From the NCBI GenBank assembly GCA_964596135.1, contig CAZQTF010000192.1, positions 1-7,261 on the forward strand: DNA of 7,261 nucleotides, given 5' to 3'. Positions 1 through 5,947 of this stretch are shown here, one piece after another. Below the pieces are notes generated by a model that had not been told where the DNA came from, searched no databases, and saw only the letters and a program-made list of their open reading frames with translations. Source of the stretch: JADJNW01 sp964596135. Lineage in GTDB: Bacteria; Bacteroidota; Bacteroidia; Chitinophagales; Saprospiraceae. A program made the translations under genes and the position numbers. Numbering within the stretch: position 1 is the stretch's first letter; each line of letters opens with the position of its first letter.

Positions 1-760
1 CATCTGAAGGGAAATGCGAAGGTACCCAGTCAAGGATGACACCGATGCCTGCCTGATGCAGCTTGTCCATCAGATACATAAAATCCTGCGGCGTACCGAA
101 GCGGCTCGTTGGTGCAAAATACCCTGTAATCTGGTATCCCCACGACGGGAAATACGGGTGCTCCATCACCGGCATAAATTCTACATGGGTGAATCCCATT
201 TCTTTGACGTAAGCGACGAGTTCTTCCGCCAGTTCGCGATAGTTGAGCGATTCGGCGCCTCCTGTTTTTTTCTTCCAGGTACCGAGGTGCACTTCATACA
301 CCGAGTAGGGGTTGTCCAGCCCGGCGTGCTTGCGGCGCTGTTTCATCCATTCTTCGTCGTTCCATTGGTAATCCAGATCCCAGACGATGGAAGCTGTATT
401 CGGTGGAATTTCCCAAAATAAAGCGAATGGATCACCTTTCGCCAGATGACGCCCATCCTGCGCTACGATGTTGTATTTGTACAGTGTGCCTTTGCCAATA
501 CCGGGAATGAACCCTTCCCAGATACCGGAACTATCCCAGCGCGGCGCGAGCGGGTGCGAATTTTTGTTCCAACCGTTAAAATTGCCAACGACAGAAACCG
601 TTTTGGCACTGGGCGCCCACACGGCAAAGTACGTACCCGCTTGTCCATTTACTTCGATGAGGTGGCTGCCCAATTTTTCGTAGATGCGGTAGTGTTTGCC
701 CTGGCGAAACAGGTGAGTATCAAAGTCAGTTAATAGGCTGTGATTGATAACGATAGACAT
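1..760 (-). CDS. glgB: 1,4-alpha-glucan branching enzyme GlgB, N-terminal part (truncated by window edge)
   Basis: Glycogen branching enzyme: it cuts alpha-1,4 glucan chains and re-attaches them through alpha-1,6 bonds during cytoplasmic glycogen synthesis. Only the first 253 codons are present; the gene runs off the left edge. Residues about 22-130 form a CBM48 early-set domain, with FAVWAPSAKTVSVVGNFNGW at 45-64 as its signature. From about residue 150 the GH13 barrel begins (NPYSVYEVHLGTW, then EHPYFPSWGYQITGYFAPTS at 200-219). Residues 244-250 (DWVPSHF) are GH13 conserved region I as seen in GlgB. The catalytic Asp and Glu lie outside the window. The start is secure: an in-frame TAA lies five codons upstream and the next Met is residue 137. 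There is no extra N-terminal domain of the kind found in the long E. coli enzyme. No Shine-Dalgarno motif is seen. The gene diverges from lemA. Confidence 0.95.
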   Translation of the reverse strand, partial: MSIVINHSLLTDFDTHLFRQGKHYRIYEKLGSHLIEVNGQAGTYFAVWAPSAKTVSVVGNFNGWNKNSHPLAPRWDSSGIWEGFIPGIGKGTLYKYNIVAQDGRHLAKGDPFALFWEIPPNTASIVWDLDYQWNDEEWMKQRRKHAGLDNPYSVYEVHLGTWKKKTGGAESLNYRELAEELVAYVKEMGFTHVEFMPVMEHPYFPSWGYQITGYFAPTSRFGTPQDFMYLMDKLHQAGIGVILDWVPSHFPSD

Positions 761-818
761 TTCAGGATTGTGTTAAGGTGTTTTATGTGTTATGTTTCTG
801 GCGTATATGTGCTCATGG

Positions 819-852
819 AACGCCTGTGAAGTGCAGGCATTTAGAAAAATGC
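819..852 (-). promoter_or_regulatory. Two mutually exclusive small hairpins in the presumed glgB leader
   Basis: Read as minus-strand RNA, 841-834 pairs with 826-819 (8 bp including one G-U, 7-nt loop). An alternative stem pairs 852-847 with 842-837 (6 bp, 4-nt loop). The two share 837-841, so only one can form at a time. The first is better in minus-strand RNA, because its wobble becomes a C-A mismatch in plus-strand RNA. That fits a place in the glgB mRNA leader. Stems this short can arise by chance, so any regulatory role is inference. Confidence 0.3.
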
Positions 853-884
853 ATTAACACTTGAGCGCACAAACACATTGGAAG

Positions 885-892
885 CGAAAGTA
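885..892 (-). promoter_or_regulatory. Weak candidate -7 box for glgB
   Basis: On the minus strand this reads TACTTTCG, one mismatch from the Bacteroidota -7 consensus TAnnTTTG, and it follows a T7 run. It would give glgB a leader of roughly 120 nt. I see no TTG at the expected -33 distance, so this is only a candidate. Confidence 0.3.
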
Positions 893-954
893 CAAAAAAA
901 GTTAAATCAGTGATGTGGCTGCCGAATTTTTAGCGGCATTCGACGATAATATCT

Positions 955-985
955 GTGCAAAACCCTCTTGAAAGTATTATATTTG
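955..985 (+). promoter_or_regulatory. Bacteroidota-type promoter for lemA and the DUF2207 gene
   Basis: TATATTTG at 978-985 matches the Bacteroidota -7 consensus TAnnTTTG exactly. The -33 element is imperfect: TGTG at 954-957, with 20 bases between. Transcription would begin near 991, giving a leader of about 30 nt before the ATG at 1021. The box lies inside the longer reading frame that could start at GTG 955, which argues for the shorter LemA start. Confidence 0.55.
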
Positions 986-1020
986 AAGAGGAATCTATTC
1001 TAAACGAAAATCAACAAATC

Positions 1021-1581
1021 ATGTCATACTTTCTGATTTTTATCGTGATTGTAGCGCTGGTCGCCCTCTGGCTGATTGGCATGTACAATGGTTTTATCAA
1101 ACTGCGCAACAAAGCGGATGAAGCATGGGGCGGCATTCAAATCCAACTCAAGCGCCGCTACGATCTCATTCCCAACTTGGTAGAAACGGTAAAGGGATAT
1201 GCAACGCACGAAAAAGAAACTTTTGAGCGTTTGGTGCAGGCACGCAATGCTGCCCTGCAGGTGGCTCCGGGCGACGTGGAAGGGCAGGCACAGGCGCAGG
1301 GCGCAATCACCAGTGCGCTAAAATCGGTGTTTGCCATTGCTGAAAGCTATCCAGAGCTAAGGGCGAGCGAGAATTTCCAGCAACTGCAAAATGCCCTGAT
1401 GGAAGTGGAAGACAATCTGCAAATGGCGCGTCGCTATTATCAGGCGACGGTACGCGATTTCAACAACAAGGTGGAAACCTTCCCTTCGATGATTATTGCC
1501 AGTATTTTCAATTTCCAAAAACGTCCTTATTTTGAATTGGAAAACCCTGAAGAAGCGAGAAACGTACAGGTGAAGTTTTGA
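1021..1581 (+). CDS. lemA: LemA family membrane protein
   Basis: A 186-residue LemA-family protein, a usual length for the family. Residues about 3-22 form one N-terminal transmembrane helix. The rest is a long helical domain with the family signatures RYDLIPNLVETVKGY (46-60), ERLVQARNAA (69-78), ASENFQQLQNALMEVEDNLQ (115-134) and a C-terminal block ending FNFQKRPYFE (163-172). The molecular function of LemA proteins is not established. By family topology the helical domain is membrane-anchored, with most of the chain on one side. I chose ATG 1021 over the in-frame GTG at 955 for two reasons: the transmembrane segment starts right after this Met, and a promoter-like box occupies the upstream extension. 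The DUF2207 gene follows on the same strand after 79 bases, a pairing common in bacterial genomes, so the two probably share a transcript. Confidence 0.93.
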   Translation: MSYFLIFIVIVALVALWLIGMYNGFIKLRNKADEAWGGIQIQLKRRYDLIPNLVETVKGYATHEKETFERLVQARNAALQVAPGDVEGQAQAQGAITSALKSVFAIAESYPELRASENFQQLQNALMEVEDNLQMARRYYQATVRDFNNKVETFPSMIIASIFNFQKRPYFELENPEEARNVQVKF

Positions 1582-1597
1582 TCTTTTTGAATAGATA

Positions 1598-1638
1598 GAG
1601 GGGGGTGACACTTCGACTTTCGAGGCGTCGCCTCCTTT
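1598..1638 (+). repeat. Long wobble-rich hairpin between lemA and the DUF2207 gene
   Basis: As plus-strand RNA, 1598-1609 pairs with 1627-1638 and 1611-1616 pairs with 1620-1625. One A/C mismatch (1610/1626) interrupts the stem, and the loop is the 3 nt at 1617-1619. Several pairs are G-U (1598, 1600, 1603, 1606 and 1612 with their partners). In minus-strand RNA these would become C-A mismatches, so the element appears tuned for the plus-strand transcript. It starts 16 bases after the lemA stop and ends 22 bases before the next ATG. No continuous U-run follows (TTT at 1636-1638, TTTT at 1643-1646), so it is at best a weak terminator. An mRNA processing or stability element, or a dispersed palindromic repeat, is equally possible. 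A perfect 13-base palindrome, GAGGCGTCGCCTC at 1622-1634, offers an alternative fold. Confidence 0.6.
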
Positions 1639-1660
1639 CAAGTTTTAGTTAAATATTGCC

Positions 1661-4060
1661 ATGCAAACACACCTTTTTGTAATCCTTTTTCTTTTGTGGA
1701 GCGCCGGATGCTCCTGGGCGCAGGAAGCCTTTGTGATCAATAATTACGATGTCAATATGCACATCACCCGCGATGCGGTGATCAAAGTGACCGAAACGAT
1801 TGACCTGACCTTCACGGAAGAGCGGCACGGTATTTTCCGAAAAATCCCCTTCCGTTATTATGCCGCCGGTGGTGGCGAGGCTTTACGCCCTTTCCGTAGC
1901 CAGGGCGATGAGATCAGGATTTTTCTGACCAACGTTGAGGTGGTTGATTGGGAATACGAACTGAGCAAAGAAGGGGATTATGAAGTGATTAAAATTGGCT
2001 CTGCCGATCAATACGTCCATGGTGCTCAGCGCTACGTGATTCGGTACGAAGTGTACAACGCTATCAACTTTTTTGAAACGCACAGTGAATTCTACTGGAA
2101 CGCCATTGGGCAGGAGTGGGATACACCAATCGAAAAAACCTCTTTCCAACTCACCTGGGAAGGCGTTCTGCCTGCTGATTATCAACCCGTTTTTTTTGCA
2201 GCCACCGGCAGCTATGGTTCGGCGGCGCAAAACGCTGATATTCAATTCACCGATCGGCGTTCGTTTTCAGGGAAAACAAACATGGTCTTGCAAGCCCATG
2301 AAGGTGTGAGCGTTGGTTTTTCTTTTCCGAAAGACTTTTTTCAACAAACCCCGATCCCGCCATCGGTGATGGCAGAAAAGTTTTATTTCAAAAATCAGGA
2401 ATTGAACATTAAAGTATTAAAAAATGGCGTTGCGGAAGTGACGGAACGTTATACCGTTGTGCCGGTGCGTCGTATGAACAGCATTACACGGCATTTGTAC
2501 CCTTTTCTGAACCATCAGTCGCCGAGTTTGAAAGACTGGCTGGGCGGACAGTCACGTTACATCGTTGCTAAAATAAGGGTCAGCGGAACCCCCACCTGCC
2601 GTTCCCGGCAAAACAAAAGCCTCTGTTTTGATATTTCCGATCTGCCAGTAGGCGCAGAACGAACGATAGAGGTCAAATACCTTACCTATGGCAATTTCAG
2701 CAAGTTGCCCGATGTGCAGCAGAATTTGCAGACTTATGCGTTTGTCTCTATCAATCAGGGGATTAGCGAGCCGGTTTTAAAAAGTACAATTCAGATAGAA
2801 TTGCCCGAAGGCAATGCGCAAAATACTGTTTTCAAATCCGAGATTCATCGTGATGGCAATTTTGTGCGTCAGGCGCGGGTGCGCCAGATGAATGACAACA
2901 CATTTTTGGCGGAGATCGGTGCAGAAGGGGCTTTTTTGGAACCAAACGAAAAATTGATTTTTCGCCTCAGCGTGCCGGATCATTATTTTACTGGCGGTGT
3001 AATGCGCTACAAATGGCAGTTGTTCTGGCTCAATAATCGCTACCTCTTTTTACCGGTGTTGTTTTTCTTAGGGTTTTATTATGCCTGGAATCGCTGGGGG
3101 CGCGATGAGACGTTTTCCAAAATGGTGCATTATTATCCCCCTGATGACCTCCCGCCGTCAGAAGCGGGCATTTTGATTGACGACAAATTGCACGATCGCG
3201 ATCTGCTGGCGCTGATTCCCTATTGGGGGGCAAAAGGATACATTGAAATCGAAGAAACCGGCACCGATTCTATTTGGGAAAAGGACGATTATATTTTTAA
3301 AAAACGGAATAACATTCCTGCGAGTGCGCCGGCCTATGAAAAAAAGATGTTTGACGGTATTTTCGGGAAAAACAGCGACTTGGGTAAAGAAGTCAAACTC
3401 AGTAGCCTGAAAAACAAGTTTTATAGCACAATGGACGAAGCCCGCAAGCTACTGGAAAAAGAGATCAAGCGCAAATCTTTTTATGTGCCGCACACGAGGG
3501 GCGCCGGTGTTTTAATGCTTGTGCTGGGCATCATTCTGGCTGCGTTTGGAGGAATCTTTTTTGTGATTACCAGATTTGACGGAGAAGATTTTACGTCGCC
3601 GGAATTTGGTTTCGGATTATTTGGCGCGGGAGTTTTGAGCATTATTTTTGGCAGGATTATGCCGAAAAAAGCTCCGATTGGGCTGGCGTCTTATAAAAAA
3701 CTGGCTGGCTTTGAGCTATTTGTAAAAGACGCAGAGTTGCCGCGCCTGGAAAGTTTTCTGAAGGAAGATCCCCATTATTTTGATAAAACATTGCCCTATG
3801 CCATTGTCTTTAATCACGTGGAAAAATGGGCGAAAAAATTTGAAGCGCTGTCTGCGCCTCCGCCCAGTTGGTACCATAACCCGCGGCAGGACACTTTTTC
3901 TGCATGGGTTTTCACTACTCATCTGAGTAGCGCGATGCGCGATATGGGCAGTACCTTTGCCAGCCGTCCGTCTTCGTCGGGTAGCGGAGGCAGTAGTTTT
4001 GGCGGCGGTGGCGGCTTTTCCGGCGGCGGCTTCGGCGGCGGCGGCGGCGGTAGCTGGTAA
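1661..4060 (+). CDS. DUF2207 domain-containing membrane protein with glycine-rich C-terminus
   Basis: A 799-residue protein of the DUF2207 (YciQ-like) family, function unknown. Residues 1-20 look like a signal peptide (cleavage likely after SWA, before QE). A Cys at 17 in SAGC is a poor lipobox. The extracytoplasmic DUF2207 region follows; its hallmark is HGIFRKIPFRYY (55-66). Transmembrane segments are visible at about 460-476, 614-637 and 649-667. The stretch between the first two carries the family block PPDDLPPSEAGILIDDKLHD (493-512), then RDLLALIPYWGAKGYIEIEE, and is probably cytoplasmic. Residues about 771-799 are almost only Gly, Ser and Phe, ending GGGGGGSW, a tail common in this family. 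An in-frame TAG at 1646-1648 fixes ATG 1661 as the first available ATG. It lies downstream of lemA and probably shares its transcript, with the intergenic hairpin perhaps changing the ratio of the two products. A role in the cell envelope is inferred from topology only. Confidence 0.9.
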   Translation: MQTHLFVILFLLWSAGCSWAQEAFVINNYDVNMHITRDAVIKVTETIDLTFTEERHGIFRKIPFRYYAAGGGEALRPFRSQGDEIRIFLTNVEVVDWEYELSKEGDYEVIKIGSADQYVHGAQRYVIRYEVYNAINFFETHSEFYWNAIGQEWDTPIEKTSFQLTWEGVLPADYQPVFFAATGSYGSAAQNADIQFTDRRSFSGKTNMVLQAHEGVSVGFSFPKDFFQQTPIPPSVMAEKFYFKNQELNIKVLKNGVAEVTERYTVVPVRRMNSITRHLYPFLNHQSPSLKDWLGGQSRYIVAKIRVSGTPTCRSRQNKSLCFDISDLPVGAERTIEVKYLTYGNFSKLPDVQQNLQTYAFVSINQGISEPVLKSTIQIELPEGNAQNTVFKSEIHRDGNFVRQARVRQMNDNTFLAEIGAEGAFLEPNEKLIFRLSVPDHYFTGGVMRYKWQLFWLNNRYLFLPVLFFLGFYYAWNRWGRDETFSKMVHYYPPDDLPPSEAGILIDDKLHDRDLLALIPYWGAKGYIEIEETGTDSIWEKDDYIFKKRNNIPASAPAYEKKMFDGIFGKNSDLGKEVKLSSLKNKFYSTMDEARKLLEKEIKRKSFYVPHTRGAGVLMLVLGIILAAFGGIFFVITRFDGEDFTSPEFGFGLFGAGVLSIIFGRIMPKKAPIGLASYKKLAGFELFVKDAELPRLESFLKEDPHYFDKTLPYAIVFNHVEKWAKKFEALSAPPPSWYHNPRQDTFSAWVFTTHLSSAMRDMGSTFASRPSSSGSGGSSFGGGGGFSGGGFGGGGGGSW

Positions 4061-4115
4061 TTTTATGCAGGCTTGTGAATAATATGAATCAAAATATCAA
4101 GTTTTTATGCTGTGA

Positions 4116-4157
4116 TGTAAAAATCGGGCTTGCACATGATAAAAGTGTAAGCCCGAT
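4116..4157 (-). terminator. Hairpin terminator for the CBM48 gene pair
   Basis: The arms 4123-4135 and 4145-4157 form a 13-position stem (ATCGGGCTTGCAC with GTGTAAGCCCGAT) around a 9-nt loop. In minus-strand RNA there is one A-C mismatch, and the stem is followed by UUUUUAC, as expected of an intrinsic terminator ending the genes at 4182-5207. In plus-strand RNA the mismatch becomes a G-U pair, but no U-run follows. It could still serve as a weaker 3' end for the convergent DUF2207 transcript. Confidence 0.8.
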
Positions 4158-4181
4158 CGCACAGAAAAAAACAAGGAAAGA

Positions 4182-4493
4182 TTAATTCAACGTGCTGATC
4201 ACGCAATTTTCGGTGCCAAATTGAGTCGGTACGTACTTATCGGCTTCCTGGTCGTTGATCCAGGTGTCGCCATTTACTAAATAACGGAACTGATACTCTT
4301 TGCCGGTTTCCAACTCAACAACAGCCTTGAAGAAACCATTTTTTTGCTTCTTCATTTCTACGGCGTTGTGGGTGTCCCAGTTGTTGAATTCGCCCAGGAT
4401 CAAAACGCTCTGGGCTTCCGGTGCTACTTCTACCGGCAGCGTAAAAGTAGCCTTGCATACCGGCTTCGCTTTCATAAATTGCTTGGTAATCAT
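4182..4493 (-). CDS. Small CBM48 / isoamylase early-set (AMPK-type glycogen-binding) protein
   Basis: A 103-residue protein that is essentially one glycogen-binding early-set (CBM48) domain with no catalytic part. Visible features are LPVEVAPEAQSVLILGEFNN (19-38), Trp39, ELETGKEYQFRYLVNGDTW (60-78) and FGTENCVIS (92-100). By comparison with the AMPK beta carbohydrate-binding module, Trp39, Trp78 and Asn96 sit where glycogen-contacting residues are found. No signal peptide is seen, so it is probably cytoplasmic and may bind glycogen or other alpha-glucan. I place the start at ATG 4493 because the paralogue at 4578-5207 begins at the matching residue. An upstream in-frame ATG at 4550 would add 19 residues with no counterpart and would cover a U-run. 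It lies 84 bases downstream of its paralogue and a terminator follows its stop. No strong promoter of its own is evident, so co-transcription is likely. Confidence 0.85.
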   Translation of the reverse strand: MITKQFMKAKPVCKATFTLPVEVAPEAQSVLILGEFNNWDTHNAVEMKKQKNGFFKAVVELETGKEYQFRYLVNGDTWINDQEADKYVPTQFGTENCVISTLN

Positions 4494-4539
4494 GGTGTTA
4501 CGGTTTAAGATTAAATAGTTTTCTTGAATTGGAATTTTC

Positions 4540-4577
4540 AAAAAAGGCATGAAGGAGAGCGCTCTTTGCTTCTGAGT
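4540..4577 (-). terminator. Possible weak terminator or attenuator between the two CBM48 genes
   Basis: Downstream of the stop of the CBM48-HhH gene, the minus strand has a bulged imperfect stem centred on AGAGCGCTCT (4556-4565). A flanking GCA/TGC pairing and then a T6 run (4545-4540) follow. The stem is poor, but the order stem then U-run is right for partial termination before the second gene. Confidence 0.25.
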
Positions 4578-5207
4578 TTACGCTTCTTTTCCGCCTTTCA
4601 ATTCATCCTGGAGTTTTGCCAATTTATCCCAGCTGCCTTTGGCGGCAAGTTTTGCCTGCTGTGCCCAGGTCGTCGGGTCGTGCATTTTATAACGGCTACC
4701 GGCTGCTTCCAGAATGGCTTTGAGATCTTTAGCTTTTGCTTTCGCTAAATCGGCAAAAGTGGAAATCCCTTTACTGGCAAGGATTTCAGCGATTTTCGGA
4801 CCAATGCCTTCGATTTTAGTCAAATCATCATTCGACGGTGCCGCTTCCTCGGTGGGTGTCTTTGGGGTGGTTGTTTTTTTGGCGGGCGCTTCCAGCGTTA
4901 CCTCTTCGAGTGATAAAATCGAATTGTAAACGCCAAAAGGAGTTGGTACATAACCATCTGCTTCCCAGTCATTTTCCCAAAGGTAGTTGTCTATCAAATA
5001 GCGAAACTCATACTGGCGGCCTGTTTCCAGTTCCAGTACAGTTGTATATTCAGCTTTATTGAGCTTCATCACGATACCCTGTTCCCATTTCCAGCCGTTA
5101 AAATCGCCCAACAGCTTTACCTCGTTGGCTTCCGGGGCTGCTTCCAGCGGGAGGCTGAAAGTTACTTTGCAAATGGGCTTGTTTTTCAGATATTGCTTTT
5201 TTAGCAT
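4578..5207 (-). CDS. CBM48 glycogen-binding domain fused to a helix-hairpin-helix domain
   Basis: A 209-residue two-domain protein. Residues about 1-103 are a CBM48/AMPK-type glycogen-binding early-set domain (KLLGDFNGWKWE at 31-42, ELETGRQYEFRYL at 59-71, Trp77, FGVYNSILSL at 91-100). Trp39, Trp77 and Asn95 occupy the expected sugar-contact positions. A Thr/Pro/Ala/Lys-rich linker spans 104-127. Residues 128-209 hold a helix-hairpin-helix module beginning LTKIEGIGPKIAEILASKGI (129-148), followed by RYKMHDPTTWAQQAKLAA and a charged helix. I recall closely similar tails on other Bacteroidota proteins, including a lengthened ribosomal protein L21; that is from memory. HhH motifs usually bind nucleic acid or mediate protein contacts, so the protein may tether glycogen to something else. 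This is inference. There is no signal peptide and no catalytic residues. The first domain is about half identical to the downstream 103-residue protein. Confidence 0.87.
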   Translation of the reverse strand: MLKKQYLKNKPICKVTFSLPLEAAPEANEVKLLGDFNGWKWEQGIVMKLNKAEYTTVLELETGRQYEFRYLIDNYLWENDWEADGYVPTPFGVYNSILSLEEVTLEAPAKKTTTPKTPTEEAAPSNDDLTKIEGIGPKIAEILASKGISTFADLAKAKAKDLKAILEAAGSRYKMHDPTTWAQQAKLAAKGSWDKLAKLQDELKGGKEA

Positions 5208-5282
5208 TTTTCAATAGGATTTAATGGTGAAACAAATTTTATTTGACATAGTGTAATTAAAACACGAAGTGCGAACTCAATG

Positions 5283-5313
5283 CAAATTTAGATTGCAGCG
5301 ACCTGATTGTCAA
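5283..5313 (-). promoter_or_regulatory. Bacteroidota-type promoter for the CBM48 gene pair
   Basis: On the minus strand, TTGACA begins at 5313 and TAAATTTG occupies 5290-5283, with exactly 20 bases between TTG and TA. This fits the Bacteroidota pattern of TTG at -33 and TAnnTTTG at -7, with no mismatch. Transcription would start near 5277, leaving a leader of about 70 nt before ATG 5207. A second, poorer box (AAAATTTG, 5240-5233) lies nearer the gene. Confidence 0.65.
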
Positions 5314-5680
5314 GGAAAAATGTTTATTAAATTGTTAAGCACAGACAAAAAAGTACTTTCAATCGGAAGGATTATATCTGTTAGTAACCTTAAAATCGGA
5401 GAATAAAGCTGTCTGTTTTTATTTTCGCAAAAAGAAATTTTGTGTAAAATGTGTAGATGTAACTTTTATACTGGACAATAAAAAGACATTATTTTTTTAA
5501 AAAAATCATTTTTTTAATAAAAATACCCAATTCAAAAAATAAAATGCAATGATAAAAGTCATTTTGCAAGACAAAAAGTTGAAAAAAATGCTTTTAATCA
5601 GAATATTAAACTGAGAAAAAGGTAAATATTTGAAATTTTATTTGAGGTAAAACAGAAAAAAATAATTGCAACATCGCATT
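5314..5680. other. Extremely AT-rich non-coding spacer
   Basis: I see no gene here on either strand. Over 5461-5640 a hand count gives about 33 G or C in 180 bases (18%), far below the flanking genes. It contains phased A- and T-tracts, including the perfect 16-base palindrome at 5491-5506 (A, seven T, seven A, T) and a near copy starting at 5508. Such sequence is likely to be bent or easily melted. At 5672-5687 a 5-bp stem (CATCG/CGATG) is followed by a T6 run on the plus strand, but no upstream plus-strand gene needs a terminator there. Confidence 0.5.
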
Positions 5681-5791
5681 TACGATGGTTTTTTGGTGGA
5701 TGTGTCGAGCGAACAAATGCGCGCCGTTGGCATCCAGTCGCCCGGTTTTTAGTCTTCTTCAGTTGGATGCTTATGGAATTGTTGTTTTCCT

Positions 5792-5861
5792 TATTTTTGC
5801 AATTTTCCGGAAAATCATCTCCCCTTTGCAGACGCCGAAGCCTTTTCTGGCGTTATTTTTG
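5792..5861 (+). promoter_or_regulatory. Candidate promoter region of the M20D hydrolase gene, with palindrome
   Basis: Two exact matches to TAnnTTTG, both TATTTTTG, lie at 5792-5799 and 5854-5861, upstream of ATG 5948. Neither has a TTG at the best -33 spacing; TTTG at 5825-5828 is 25 bases before the second. A perfect 14-base palindrome, ATTTTCCGGAAAAT (5802-5815), begins two bases after the first box, where transcription from it would start. It could be a repressor site. Which box is used, if either, cannot be told from sequence. Confidence 0.35.
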
Positions 5862-5947
5862 GCGAATAATAAAAAAACGGCTGCTTGTTGCTCCATTGCT
5901 TATTTCTTCGGTGCTTATCAGCGTCCGCAAAAGCTAAATAAAGAATT

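Noticed and set aside
14..733. Plus-strand reading frames over the left end
   Set aside because: They are antisense to a continuous, clearly homologous GlgB frame on the minus strand.
955..1020. An N-terminal extension of LemA starting at GTG 955 (22 extra residues)
   Set aside because: It would put an acidic, Asn-rich stretch before the membrane helix, which the family lacks, and it overlaps an exact -7 promoter box. ATG 1021 is the better start.
3970..4057. The GGC-rich repeats at the end of the DUF2207 gene, as a possible tandem-repeat element
   Set aside because: They encode the glycine-rich tail that is usual for this family and stay in frame to the stop codon, so they are coding low complexity rather than an inserted repeat.
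4494..4550. A longer start (ATG 4550) for the small CBM48 protein
   Set aside because: The 19 extra residues have no counterpart in the adjacent paralogue, and the DNA there holds a T6 run and typical spacer sequence.
5832..5861. ACGCC/GGCGT stem followed by T-rich sequence, as a terminator or attenuator
   Set aside because: The stem is only 5 bp with a 12-nt loop, and no upstream plus-strand gene would need it. The T-rich part is better read as a -7 box.
5771..5896. A 41-codon minus-strand reading frame in the GC-balanced part of the spacer
   Set aside because: It is short and has no recognisable domain. A promoter or start context is not evident, and it crosses the 14-base palindrome and the candidate plus-strand promoter boxes.
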